DNA of 61,583 nucleotides from Bryobacterales bacterium (GCA_003135055.1 PLDF01000258.1:1-61583); one strand, 5' to 3'. Shown: positions 42,946-51,963, numbered from the stretch's first letter. Program-made: numbers and translations. Notes: generated by a model from the sequence alone, not told the origin.

Positions 42946-44678
42946 CCGCTTCGCGCGGATACATCAAGATAATCGTTGCGGCCATGATCGGGCTTTCCCC
43001 TGCCGCCCTACTCGCCCAAACCCCCAAGCCGGCTGCTAAGCCAGCGGTTGCGGCTCCCAAGCCGGCAGTTCACCCAGCGGCCCCCGCCGCGGGCCGAGGT
43101 ACGGCCGCGCCTGCCGCCGGCCGAGGTACGACCGCGCCTGCGGCGGGACGAGGTACCTCAACCCCAGCTACAGGCCGAGGCACGGCCACCACTAACGGGG
43201 GCCGAGGCACGCCCACCACTAACGGGGGCCGGGGCCCAGCTACTAACACGGGCCGGGGCCCGGCTACTAACACGGGCCGAGGCCCGGCTACCAACGTTGG
43301 CCGAGGCGGGGCCGTGAGTGGCAGGTCCGGCAACCATGCGGGCGAGACCACCAGTCATTCGGCGCATGGCGACGTCACCCGCGGCCCGCATGGCGACGTC
43401 CGCGACGTACATGCGCACGGCATGGATATCCACCACGGGCCGGGCGGCTCGAGGACCATCGAAAGAGAGCGGGCGGATCATTCGCGAGTGGTATCCGACC
43501 GTTACGGGCATGGCTATATCCAGCGCGGCTATAGTTATCACGGCTCGTCATTCGTGCATCGCACTTACTACGTGGGCGGGGTCGCATACGGCCGCGTCTA
43601 CCAGCCCTACATGTGGGGCGGAATTTCCATGAACGTATATGCGCCGGGCTTTTACTATGGGCCCGCGTTCTATGGATGGGCGTATAACCCCTGGGCAGCG
43701 CCGATCTCCTTTGGCTGGGGTTTTGCCGGGAACCCCTGGTACGGATATTATGGCGGTTACTTCACTCCCTACCCGGTCTACGCCAGCCCGTCGCTGTGGC
43801 TGACCGACTATCTGGTGTCGCAAACCCTGCAGGCGGCCTATGCGGCACAGGCGGCGAACGCCCAGGCGAACGCCCAGGCCAATTTCACGCCCATGGGGCC
43901 CGACGTCAAACAGCAGATCGCCGACGAAGTCCACCGCCAGATCGCTCTCGAAAACTCCGAAGCCGGCGCCGGCGCCCAGGCTGCGCCCGATCCGGGTTCG
44001 AGTGGGATCGCCCGTATGCTATCCGACAACACGGCTCACGTATTCGTGGTTTCGGCTGCCCTGAACGTGCAATCGAACGCCGGGGACTGCGCGGTCACCG
44101 AAGGAGATGTGTTGCAGCTCAGGCCGGGAACGCCTCCCAGCGCGCCGTCGGCTAATCTGACGGTGCTGGCGACCAAGGGTCAGGATTGCCAAAGGGGCGC
44201 CACGGTTACGGTTGGCGTCGCCGACCTGCAAGACATGCAGAACCACATGCGCGAAACGCTGGATCTGGGTCTGGCCGACCTGCAGAAGAAGCAAGGCCAG
44301 AATGGAATTCCAGCGGCTCCCGCAGCCGCGGCCGCGCCGCCGGTGCAGACCGCGTTCGCCGCCATCGCGCCGCCGCCCGATCCCAACGTCGCCACCGAAT
44401 TAAGCGCGCAAACCAAGGAAGCCGACCAGGCCGAGCAGGAAGCGCTCAAAGACAGCGGCCCGAGTGCCGGATCGAGCGCCGGACCGAATCCGGAGCCGGT
44501 AGCTCCGGCTACCCCTCCCAACGCCAAGAATCCCCTCACTGTGGGTCAGACTCCGGACGAGGTGATTGCGATACTGGGACAACCGGTGAACATCGTCGAT
44601 ATGGGGACGAAGAAAATCTACGTCTTCAAGGACCTGAAAGTGACCTTCACCGCCGGAAAGGCCACTGCCTTTCAGTAG
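42921..44678 (+). CDS. Secreted Tyr/Trp/Gly-rich protein with Gly-Arg repeats and BamE-like module (paralogue 3)
   Basis: A 585-residue paralogue. After the signal (YIKIIVAAMIGLSPAALLAQ) comes a low-complexity region of about 75 residues made of GRGTAAPAA, GRGTTTNG and GRGPATNT-type units, then a His/Gly region (HAGETTSHSAHGDVTRGPHG). RTIERERADHSRVVSDRYGHGYIQ, the aromatic region (YAPGFYYGPAFYGWAYNPWA), the helical and beta domains, and one C-terminal module (LTVGQTPDEVIAILGQPVNI) follow as in paralogue 1. The N-terminal segment is the main difference between paralogues (Lys/Pro-rich, absent, or Gly/Arg-rich), suggesting it tunes charge or binding. A terminator follows 50 bases after the stop. 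Confidence 0.85.
   Translation: MNAIGFRHTASRGYIKIIVAAMIGLSPAALLAQTPKPAAKPAVAAPKPAVHPAAPAAGRGTAAPAAGRGTTAPAAGRGTSTPATGRGTATTNGGRGTPTTNGGRGPATNTGRGPATNTGRGPATNVGRGGAVSGRSGNHAGETTSHSAHGDVTRGPHGDVRDVHAHGMDIHHGPGGSRTIERERADHSRVVSDRYGHGYIQRGYSYHGSSFVHRTYYVGGVAYGRVYQPYMWGGISMNVYAPGFYYGPAFYGWAYNPWAAPISFGWGFAGNPWYGYYGGYFTPYPVYASPSLWLTDYLVSQTLQAAYAAQAANAQANAQANFTPMGPDVKQQIADEVHRQIALENSEAGAGAQAAPDPGSSGIARMLSDNTAHVFVVSAALNVQSNAGDCAVTEGDVLQLRPGTPPSAPSANLTVLATKGQDCQRGATVTVGVADLQDMQNHMRETLDLGLADLQKKQGQNGIPAAPAAAAAPPVQTAFAAIAPPPDPNVATELSAQTKEADQAEQEALKDSGPSAGSSAGPNPEPVAPATPPNAKNPLTVGQTPDEVIAILGQPVNIVDMGTKKIYVFKDLKVTFTAGKATAFQ
43084..43318 (+). repeat. Coding tandem repeats in paralogue 3
   Basis: Units of about 24-30 bases containing GGCCGAGG or GGCCGGGG recur about eight times: GGCCGAGGTACGGCCGCGCC, GGCCGAGGTACGACCGCGCC, then ACTAACGGGGGCCGAGGCAC and GCTACTAACACGGGCCGGGG pairs. 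Adjacent units are nearly identical, a sign of recent expansion. Confidence 0.85.
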
Positions 44679-44725
44679 ACCCCGGTAGTCAGGCCCTGTA
44701 GTTGGTAGAGCCCGGCAGTTTCCAT

Positions 44726-44768
44726 AGCCCTCGGGAGCCCTCAAAGGCCCCGAGGGCTTTTTTCTTTT
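44726..44768 (+). terminator. Rho-independent terminator after paralogue 3
   Basis: AGCCCTCGGG (44726-44735) pairs with CCCGAGGGCT (44748-44757), followed by TTTTTTCTTTT. Nearly the same stem as the terminator of paralogue 1, so it was duplicated with the gene. Confidence 0.9.
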
Positions 44769-45271
44769 GGCCGGTTCGACCCTTCGAGTCAGTAGACCTC
44801 GTAGTTTCAGATAGCCCTCGGGACCCACCAGGCCGGATTTCTCGCGGCTTTTCTTGGGGTGGCTGGCGTGGTCTTGCGGCGGCTGGACTGGGGCGGAATA
44901 GTGTCCGTTTGTGGGACTAGGGTCGTTTGGCAATTCGGAATATCGAGGGTGCCGACCGGCTTGCGGGCGCGAAAGATGCGGGCCGTGATTCGGGTGATGA
45001 CAGCGGCAATAGTGAAGCAAGAACAATAGTTTGTTGCGGGTAACTAAGTCAAAAGCGTGGAACGGCTGAGCGCCGCCGACTGGCCGGCGCGGAAGCAAAT
45101 CGCGGTTCTCCTGCGCCGGCCTGTCGATTATTCAATTGTCAAAGATCCGAGGCGCGGCGAACGGCTGATCAGAGAGGAGCCGCGGGCGCAGATAGGTGTA
45201 TGGGACTAGGGTCAATACAGTTCACTTAACGCCTCTAGCTTCTAGCCCGGAAATTACGGTCTTGGCTCAAT
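44769..45271. other. Intergenic stretch with repeated 13-base motif
   Basis: No gene supported. A partial second copy of the terminator stem (ATAGCCCTCGGGA) lies at 44812-44824. TGGGACTAGGGTC occurs at about 44911 and again at about 45199. The rest is unassigned. Confidence 0.5.
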
Positions 45272-45325
45272 TCGAAGCGCGTTCACACGAGTGTGAACGC
45301 TGCACGCACGAGTGCGTGCGCCACG
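45272..45325 (+). repeat. REP-like double-hairpin element, copy 2
   Basis: GAAGCGCGTTCACACGAG, TGTGAACGC, then TGCACGCACGAGTGCGTGCG. Hairpin 1 (45279-45300) and hairpin 2 (45302-45320) are both perfect palindromes with CGAG loops or centres. Confidence 0.88.
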
Positions 45326-45843
45326 ATTTAGCGCCCCTACTTAAAGTATATAGTATGGGCAAAAGCGCTTTGGCAGTTTGCGTATTGTTTTCATGGTGAT
45401 ACAGCTTGTGACTGGGGTTATGCCGCGAACCGGGCTCAAAAGCCTGGCTGGCCGTTGAAAAGGTGCAAGCGGGTTGCATTCACCAACTTAATGTCCGCTG
45501 GAAGTGGCCGTTAGCTGATATACGCCCCAGGCGCCGTGGCCCCGCCGACTCACCCAGGAGGGAGCAGGCCATTGTAGACGTCGTGCAATGGAACAATGGA
45601 ACAGCGTTCTCGGCAGCTTCCCGAACGATCTCAGCGAGAACCTGCCGGCCGGCCCGATCCACCCCTTGAACCATTCGGCCCTCCTCAAAAAGTCGGGTTT
45701 AGGTCTTCGCCCTGGAGGCCACCCCAGATTGTCGAGGGTTATTCCGATTGCCGCTAGCCTGGTCCTTCAATGCTTGGGCAAACTCCTCAGTTGTCACGAG
45801 GCTTTTGTATTGTTCCCTGCATTCAGAGCCCCAAAGGGCTTGT
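45326..45843. other. Intergenic stretch, no supported gene
   Basis: About 520 bases downstream of the sortilin-like gene (minus strand) and the REP element. Short open frames in several phases have no domain or ribosome site. Nothing else recognised. Confidence 0.4.
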
Positions 45844-48675
45844 TTACCGATTCGACCCTTCCAGCGGCACAACTTCTACCTTTTGCGCCTCGCCGAGCGG
45901 CGTCACCGTTCCACCCACCAGTTTTCCAAGCTGCACCGTGTAAGTGCCCGGTCTCACCATCGGACCGCCGCGTCCACCTCCGCGTCCACCTCGCCCGCCA
46001 CGCCCGCCGCCCGCGCCGCCGCGTCCGGCCGGCTGCTGCGGTTGCTCGGCGTTAGGAGGTGTGTCACCCGCCGCATCACCCGCCGCGACACCCGCGGTCA
46101 CATCGGCGCCGCCGCGCCGCCCGCCGCCTTGTGCGCCCGCCGCGGCGGGCGGAGCCGTCTCGCGCAGATCCCACGGCGTCCGGTGCAATCCGGCCTGGCC
46201 CGATGCATCGAGCTGCCGCACCTGCTTGCCCGCCGCATCCGTCACCGTCAGTACAATCTTGGCATCGCCCTGCACGTTGTCGCGGACATAGTAAGTCAGC
46301 AGCGCGCCAAATGGAGGGTTAGGATCGGCCACGTTGTCGCCCTGCGCGCGGTAGTATCCAATCTCGTCGTAGGCGCGCGCCGGACGGCCCACCGCAAAGA
46401 GCGCGCCTTCCTGCGCCAGCGCGTCCGGCGTCAGCCTGCGCAGCGCCGAGAAATCGTCCAACACGAAAAATCCGCGGCCGAACGACGCCCCCACCAGGTC
46501 GCTCTCGCGCCGCTGAATCGTCAAATCGCGAATCGCGATGGCCGGCATGCCGCCTCTGATCTTCACCCAGTGCGCGCCGCCATCAACGCTGAAAGACATG
46601 CCGAATTCCGAGCCCACAAACAGCAGGTTCGGGTTCATGTGGTCCTGCACGATGGTCCACACCGGGTCGCGCTCCGGCAGATCGCCGGCGATCGATTTCC
46701 ACGTCCGCCCCAGGTCCGCGCTTTTCAAAACATAAGGCTTGAAATTGCCGCGATGGAAGTCGTTGACGGTCACGAAAACCGTATTCACGTCGCTGGGCGA
46801 CGGAAACACGTCGGTCACGTAGCTGAATTCGGGCACGCCCGGAAGCCGGTCGACTTTCCGCCAGTCCAGCCCGCCGTTCTCGGTGATCTGCACCAGCCCG
46901 TCGTCCGTGCCCAGAAACAGCAGCCCTTCGCGCAGCGGCGATTCGGCGATAGTGGTGCCGGTGCCGTACGAATCGGTGAACATGTTTTTGCCCACCGCGT
47001 CTTTGTCCCATACCTTGCCCATCACCGGAAGCGTATCGCGGTCGATGTTGCGCGTCAGATCGCCGCTCACCATTTTCCAGGTCGTGCCGCGGTCGTCGCT
47101 GCGCATCAGGCGGTTGCCGAAAATGTAGAGCCGCGTATGCGAGAACGGGCTGACGATGAACGGAATATCCCAGCGGTCGCGCAGCCCCTTGGCCTCGTCG
47201 CCGGTGAAGCGCGGGCGAATGGAAACGCTTACTCCGGTCTTCAGGTCGAGCCGCACGCAGTTGATCTGTTGCGAGCAGGTGTAGACCGTGTCCGGGTCGG
47301 CGTAATCGGCGCGCGATTGGAACCCGTCGCCGCCGCCCGTATTCATCCAGTCGCTGACGCGAATTCCGGCGCGGTCGATGCTGCGCGAGGGAACGCCCTG
47401 CGATCCGTTATCCTGCGCGCCGCCGTAAATGTTATAGAACGGCAGCCCGTTATCCACCGACACGCGGTAGAACTGCGTCACCGGAATATTGTTGAAGTGC
47501 CGCCACGTATGGCCGTGGTCGTACGATTCGTACAGGCCGCCGTCGTTGCCTTCGAGCAGATGGTTCTCATCCGCCGGGTCGAACGCCAGCGCGTGATTAT
47601 CGGCGTGAACATTGAAGCCCGCGGGCTTGATGGTTTTGCCGCCATCGTCGGTCATTCGAACCACCGTATCCATGATGTAGACGTGGTCGTAATGGAACGG
47701 GTCCGGGAAGATCTCGCCGTAATATTCGGGATCTTGCAGCGCGGCGCGTTGCGTCAGGTCGGCCGTTTTGGCGAAGTGCGCGCCGCCATCCTCGGAACGG
47801 TAGAAGTAGCTCATGTTGTGAGCGAGACTGATCAGCGCATACACCACGTCCGGCTTCTGCGGCGAAACGCACAGCGCGATGCGGCCCGTGTCCACCGTGG
47901 GCAGACCCTCGGTCAGCTTGGTCCAATGCGCGCCCGCATCCGTGGTTTTGTAGATGTGCGATTCCGGGCCGCCCGCAACGATGATGCTGGTATTGCGGCG
48001 CCGCTGATAGGAGGCCGCGTACATCACGTCCGGGTTGCGCGGGTCGTAATCGAGGTCGGTGGCGCCGGTGTTCTCGCTGATGGCCAAAACCTGCTTCCAC
48101 GTCTGTCCGCCGTCGGTGGTCTTGTAAACGCCGCGGTCGCCGCCCGGCGAAAAGAGCGGCCCTTGCGCGGCCACGAACACCACATTCGAATTGCGCGGAT
48201 CGATAATGATTTTGGCGATGTGCTCCGAATTCGGCAGGCCCATCTTTTTCCACGTTTTGCCGGCGTCGGTGCTCTTATAGATGCCGTCGCCATAGCCGAT
48301 AGCGCGCTGCGCCTGATTCTCGCCCGTCCCCAGCCAGACAATGTCGGAGTTCTTCGGATCCACTACCACCACGCCCAGCGAATACGACCCGCCGTCGTCG
48401 AAGACCGGCGCCCAGTTGAGCCCGCGGTTGCTGGTCTTCCATAGGCCGCCGGATGCCGTGGCGGCGTACCACACGCTGCGATTGTGCGGATCGACCGCTA
48501 CATCGGCGATGCGGCCCGACGAGAAGACGCCGGATATGTTGCGCACCTGGAGCCCGCTCACCAGTTCGGCCGTAAGCCGCGGGGTAGCGCCTGGTTGTGC
48601 AACGACCAGTTGCGCGATGAGCAGTCCGACTGAAAGGACAGCTAGGGGTATGGCGAAAAGGGAAACGCGTGTCAT
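45844..48675 (-). CDS. Secreted sortilin/VPS10-like BNR-repeat protein
   Basis: A 943-residue exported protein. After the signal (LFAIPLAVLSVGLLIAQLVVAQ) come many BNR/Asp-box blades: SGGLWKTSNRGLNWAPVF, DGIYKSTDAGKTWKKMG, RGVYKTTDGGQTWKQV, SHIYKTTDAGAHWTKL, LMRSDDRGTTWKMV and VLKSADLGRTWKSIAG. They make a ten-bladed-type propeller as in sortilin-like proteins. The C-terminus has a FlgD-like Ig module (GLHRTPWDLRETAP ... MVRPGTYTVQLGKL) interrupted by about 60 residues of Gly/Arg/Ala-rich sequence. Bacterial members are mostly uncharacterised; ligand binding or glycan hydrolysis is possible. A large antisense frame covers it but is not a gene. Confidence 0.9.
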   Translation of the reverse strand: MTRVSLFAIPLAVLSVGLLIAQLVVAQPGATPRLTAELVSGLQVRNISGVFSSGRIADVAVDPHNRSVWYAATASGGLWKTSNRGLNWAPVFDDGGSYSLGVVVVDPKNSDIVWLGTGENQAQRAIGYGDGIYKSTDAGKTWKKMGLPNSEHIAKIIIDPRNSNVVFVAAQGPLFSPGGDRGVYKTTDGGQTWKQVLAISENTGATDLDYDPRNPDVMYAASYQRRRNTSIIVAGGPESHIYKTTDAGAHWTKLTEGLPTVDTGRIALCVSPQKPDVVYALISLAHNMSYFYRSEDGGAHFAKTADLTQRAALQDPEYYGEIFPDPFHYDHVYIMDTVVRMTDDGGKTIKPAGFNVHADNHALAFDPADENHLLEGNDGGLYESYDHGHTWRHFNNIPVTQFYRVSVDNGLPFYNIYGGAQDNGSQGVPSRSIDRAGIRVSDWMNTGGGDGFQSRADYADPDTVYTCSQQINCVRLDLKTGVSVSIRPRFTGDEAKGLRDRWDIPFIVSPFSHTRLYIFGNRLMRSDDRGTTWKMVSGDLTRNIDRDTLPVMGKVWDKDAVGKNMFTDSYGTGTTIAESPLREGLLFLGTDDGLVQITENGGLDWRKVDRLPGVPEFSYVTDVFPSPSDVNTVFVTVNDFHRGNFKPYVLKSADLGRTWKSIAGDLPERDPVWTIVQDHMNPNLLFVGSEFGMSFSVDGGAHWVKIRGGMPAIAIRDLTIQRRESDLVGASFGRGFFVLDDFSALRRLTPDALAQEGALFAVGRPARAYDEIGYYRAQGDNVADPNPPFGALLTYYVRDNVQGDAKIVLTVTDAAGKQVRQLDASGQAGLHRTPWDLRETAPPAAAGAQGGGRRGGADVTAGVAAGDAAGDTPPNAEQPQQPAGRGGAGGGRGGRGGRGGGRGGPMVRPGTYTVQLGKLVGGTVTPLGEAQKVEVVPLEGSNR

Positions 48676-48810
48676 GTGTGTTTAGCGATCTAGTATATCG
48701 CGAGGACAGGTTACCGCCGGCTGAATGCGGGAATGGCGGGGTGCTTATGCGATCTGGGGGAATTCGCGGATCTGTGGCGAGATTCGCCGCTGAGAGGCCG
48801 TGAAATATGT

Positions 48811-48873
48811 CGCGTTCACAGGAGTGTGAAGCTGCGCGCATGGGCCCAGTGGGCACCCCGTGCGCCACGATGG
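48811..48873 (+). repeat. REP-like element, copy 3 (diverged)
   Basis: CGCGTTCACAGGAGTGTGAA, then GCTGCGCGCATG, an inserted GGGCCCAGTGGGCACC, and CGTGCGCCACGAT. It has the same ends as copy 2 but a changed second hairpin. Confidence 0.65.
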
Positions 48874-48876
48874 TCG

Positions 48877-49323
48877 CTATAGCCATTTTGTCATCAAATG
48901 CCTATCGTGCGCTTTGAAGCCCTCGCGCCGGTAAAGCTCGAGCGCGCGCGAATTCGTGTGCGCCACTTCCAGGCGGATGGCGGCGAGACTGCGCGCCCGG
49001 CTCCATTCCGCGGCGAACGCGATCGCCTGCGCGCCAATTCCCTTGCGGCGCCACGCTTCTTCCAGGTAGAGTTCGTCGAGCAGCGCAAAGCGTCCGTCGA
49101 ATTCCAGACTGTAGCAGAGGGTGACGCAGAAATAGCCTGCGGTTTCGCCATGCACCTCGATCAGCCAGACTCCGCCCAGCTCGGGATTCGCCATCAGCCC
49201 ATCCGCCGCGCGCCGCGCCCGCTCGCGATGGTGCGCAGCGCCGGCTTCGGAGTACAGCCTGCCCATCATGTCGAGTGCGCGCTCCATTGCGCCGGCTGTC
49301 AATGCGTTAAACTCGGCTTTCAT
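48877..49323 (-). CDS. GNAT family N-acetyltransferase
   Basis: A 148-residue acetyltransferase starting MKAEFNALTAGAMERALDMM. Motif A is LDELYLEEAWRRKGIGAQAIAFAAEWS (R-x-x-G-x-G/A acetyl-CoA loop) and motif B is IRLEVAHTNSRALELYRREGF. GGVWLIEVHGETAGYFCV forms the central strands. The substrate is unknown; the type often acts on small amines or protein N-termini. The ATG at 49323 lies 11 bases from the divergent glycosyltransferase ATG, so control regions must overlap coding DNA. Confidence 0.9.
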   Translation of the reverse strand: MKAEFNALTAGAMERALDMMGRLYSEAGAAHHRERARRAADGLMANPELGGVWLIEVHGETAGYFCVTLCYSLEFDGRFALLDELYLEEAWRRKGIGAQAIAFAAEWSRARSLAAIRLEVAHTNSRALELYRREGFKAHDRHLMTKWL

Positions 49324-49334
49324 TGTCGACACAT

Positions 49335-50786
49335 ATGATAGGGAAAATGCTCCGCAAAATCCCGGCCCTGCTCTGGCTGGCATTTCCGCTGGCATATTTC
49401 CTCTACTTCTTCGGACTCACTGCTGCGGGAATGGTGGGGCCGGACGAGCCGCGCTATGCCTCCATCGGCCGCGAAATGGGGCGGTCCGGCGATTGGATCA
49501 CGCCGCGGCTATGGGGACAGCCATGGTTCGAAAAGCCGGCGCTGCTGTATTGGATGACCGGCGCCGGGTTCCGCATGGGGTTGGGACCGGACATTGCTCC
49601 GCGCCTGCCGGTGGCGCTCATGTCCGTGGCGTTCCTCGCGCTTTATTGGTGGATGCTGCGGCGCGAATTCGGTGGCGCGGTGGCGTGGTTCGCCACCCTT
49701 ATGCTCTCCACGTCGGCCGGATGGTGGGCGTATAGCCAGAGCGGGGTGCCCGATCTGCCTCTTTCGGCCGCGTTCGGGGCGGCGATGCTGCTGGCGTTGC
49801 CGTGGGTGGCGCGGCGCGATGGACGCCAATTGCCCTACGCCGCGGCGATGATGGGGTTAGCCGTGCTCGCTAAAGGCCCTGCGCCCCTGGTTCTCGCGGC
49901 GCCGCTTGCGCTCGGGTGGCGAAGCTTTCGCGATCTGCTTCGCGTGCGCGTCATGCTGCCGTTTCTGCTGGTGGCATTGCCGTGGTACGTGCTTTGCTAT
50001 TTGCGCAACGGGGCGCCCTTTCTGCACGATTTCTTTTTGGTGCACAATTTCCAGCGATTCACCACCGCCGCTTTGCAGCACCCTCAGCCCTGGTGGTATT
50101 TCGTTCCAGCGCTAGCGCTGCTGCTGCTGCCATGGACCGCGCTCGCGCCGCTGGCTGCCATTGGCGCGAAGCCCCTCGACCGGCGCCGGCTGTATCTATT
50201 GCTGGTCACGCTATGGCCACTGGTTTTCTTTTCCATTTCCGTAAATAAGCTGCCCGGCTACATTCTGCCGCTGTTGCCCGCGCTGGCGGCGCTGATCGCT
50301 CTTGGTCTGAATGAGATGCGGAATTCAGCGCCCTGGCTGGCGTTCACGGCGCTGTTGCTGGCGGCATACCCCATCGCCGCGCCGTTGCTGGCGGCGGCGA
50401 TTGAGAGCGGCCTGTCGCGCGCCCCACGCCCCGAGTTTCAGCCGGTTTGGCTGGCGCCGGTTGCGGTCGCGGCGCTGGTCTGGCTTCTCGATGCGCGCGG
50501 CCGCCGGCTCGCCGCTGTGGCCTGTCTAGCCGTATCGGCCGCGGTGGGAATGGTTTATTTAAAGCTGGAAATGGGCAGGACAGCCTTCGCGCGCAGTCTT
50601 TGGAATCGCATTTCCACCCACGCCGGCGGCGTCTGCGTGGCCTCGCTCGACCGTAGTTGGCGGTATGGCTTGAACTACTATTCCACCGTTCCCCTGCCGG
50701 ATTGTTCGCAGAACCCGAAATCGCTGCAGGCGATCCAACTGCCCGGCCGGCCGCCGGAGCTGGTGGAGGCGGTTGACCCGCACTGA
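49335..50786 (+). CDS. GT39/ArnT-like integral membrane glycosyltransferase
   Basis: A 483-residue protein with about 11-12 hydrophobic helices. The first periplasmic loop has the GPDEPRYASIGREMGRSGDW motif, with the catalytic Asp-Glu of PMT/ArnT-type enzymes, followed by WFEKPALLYW. VLAKGPAPLVLA and SVNKLPGYILPLLPALA are also family-like. Such enzymes move a sugar from a lipid carrier to lipid A, protein or another acceptor on the periplasmic side. A short soluble tail follows the last helix. The start could be ATG 49335 or ATG 49347 (after ATAGGGAAA); the difference is four residues. Confidence 0.85.
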   Translation: MIGKMLRKIPALLWLAFPLAYFLYFFGLTAAGMVGPDEPRYASIGREMGRSGDWITPRLWGQPWFEKPALLYWMTGAGFRMGLGPDIAPRLPVALMSVAFLALYWWMLRREFGGAVAWFATLMLSTSAGWWAYSQSGVPDLPLSAAFGAAMLLALPWVARRDGRQLPYAAAMMGLAVLAKGPAPLVLAAPLALGWRSFRDLLRVRVMLPFLLVALPWYVLCYLRNGAPFLHDFFLVHNFQRFTTAALQHPQPWWYFVPALALLLLPWTALAPLAAIGAKPLDRRRLYLLLVTLWPLVFFSISVNKLPGYILPLLPALAALIALGLNEMRNSAPWLAFTALLLAAYPIAAPLLAAAIESGLSRAPRPEFQPVWLAPVAVAALVWLLDARGRRLAAVACLAVSAAVGMVYLKLEMGRTAFARSLWNRISTHAGGVCVASLDRSWRYGLNYYSTVPLPDCSQNPKSLQAIQLPGRPPELVEAVDPH

Positions 50787-50822
50787 TGTAACATTGTACA
50801 GTCCCTATCACGGACACAATCG

Positions 50823-51866
50823 ATGATTCTGCCTCAAACCTACGCCGTAACGATCTTCCTGATGGTCTTCAGCATGGTCTGCTTGGGATCGTGGGCCAAC
50901 ACCTATAAGGCCTCAGGCTGGCGTTTCGAGCTCTACTACTTCGATTTCTCGTTCGGCCTGCTGGTCGCGGCCGCCATCCTGGCATTCACGGTGGGCAGCA
51001 TGGGCTTCGACGGTTTCACGTTCCTCGACGACATGCTGCACGCCGGCAAACGCCAGTGGTTCTATGCCTTCACGGCGGGCGTGATCTTCAACCTGGCCAA
51101 CATGTTGCTGATGGCCGCCATCGCCGTGGCGGGGATGACGGTGGCGTTTCCCATATCCGCGGGGCTGGCGCTCATCGCCGGGGTTTTGATCGGCCATTTC
51201 CAAAAGCCCACGGGAAACCCGCTGATGACGTTCGCCGGTTGCGTTTTTGTGTTTATAGCGATACTGGTCGCGGGGGCCGTATACCGGTTCATCAACGAGA
51301 TCCGGCATGAAGTTAAAGCAAGGGCGGGAAAGGCGAAGAGTACCAAAAGGCCAGTGGCGGTAAAAGGCGTGGTGATCTCAGTGTTGAGCGGAGCCCTTAT
51401 GGCGGGGTGCTACCCGCTGCTTGCGAAGGCGAAGGAAGGCGAAGCCGGCCTGGGGCCGTATTCCGTCGCCATGATCTTCGCGGGGGGAGCTTTTCTCTCT
51501 ACATTCGTGTTCAATCTGTTCTTCATGAATCTGCCGATAGAAGGCGAGCCGGTCGATTTCATGGAGTATTTCCAGTCTTCGCCGAAGGCCCATGGGTTGG
51601 CGGTGTTGGGAGGCGTGATCTGGTGTCTGGGAGCGGTGGCCGGGTTTGTGGCGGCCAGCGCCGAGAATGTCCGCATCGTGCCCTCTTTCAGTTACGGATT
51701 GAGTCAGACGCCCGCGCTTATCGCCGTACTTTGGGGCACGCTGGCGTGGAGAGAGTTCAAGGACGGCGATGCCCGCACCAAATCGCTGTTAGGGCTCATG
51801 TTCATCCTATTCACAGTGGGCGTGATTTTGGTTTCCCTGGCGCAGGCCTTGGTGCGCAAAACGTAA
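50823..51866 (+). CDS. Ten-helix sugar-transporter-like membrane protein (GRP/DMT type)
   Basis: A 347-residue protein with about ten transmembrane helices arranged as two similar halves. VCLGSWANTYKASGWRFELYYFDFSFGLL at the start and VISVLSGALMAGCYPLLAKA, GLGPYSVAMIFAGGAFLST in the second half resemble bacterial glucose/ribose porters and plant ureide permeases in the drug/metabolite transporter superfamily. Substrate is unknown; neighbouring aldolase (tagatose-bisphosphate type) makes a sugar plausible. ATG at 50823 lies 37 bases after the glycosyltransferase stop, so co-transcription is possible. An inverted repeat follows. Confidence 0.75.
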   Translation: MILPQTYAVTIFLMVFSMVCLGSWANTYKASGWRFELYYFDFSFGLLVAAAILAFTVGSMGFDGFTFLDDMLHAGKRQWFYAFTAGVIFNLANMLLMAAIAVAGMTVAFPISAGLALIAGVLIGHFQKPTGNPLMTFAGCVFVFIAILVAGAVYRFINEIRHEVKARAGKAKSTKRPVAVKGVVISVLSGALMAGCYPLLAKAKEGEAGLGPYSVAMIFAGGAFLSTFVFNLFFMNLPIEGEPVDFMEYFQSSPKAHGLAVLGGVIWCLGAVAGFVAASAENVRIVPSFSYGLSQTPALIAVLWGTLAWREFKDGDARTKSLLGLMFILFTVGVILVSLAQALVRKT

Positions 51867-51874
51867 AAGACGGG

Positions 51875-51963
51875 GTAGCGCCGGCGGTCATGCCGCCGAT
51901 GTCTTGTGCACTGCTGAACCTCGCCAGGCTTCTGAAGACCGGCGGCAAGACCGCCGGCGTTAC
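51875..51963. repeat. Long inverted repeat between convergent genes
   Basis: GTAGCGCCGGCGGTCATGCC, GCCG (51875-51898) mirrors CGGCGGCAAGACCGCCGGCG, TTAC (51940-51963). The right arm includes the aldolase stop codon and equals the hairpin at 31049-31075. It may serve as a terminator in both directions. Confidence 0.7.

Noticed and set aside
43081..43318. CRISPR-like regular repeats
   Set aside because: Units are in frame, unequal in length and without unique spacers; they encode low-complexity protein.
45748..48444. 898-codon open frame on the plus strand
   Set aside because: Runs antisense to the sortilin-like gene, has composition expected from a GC-rich antisense frame (Arg, Val, His rich) and no domain or ribosome site.
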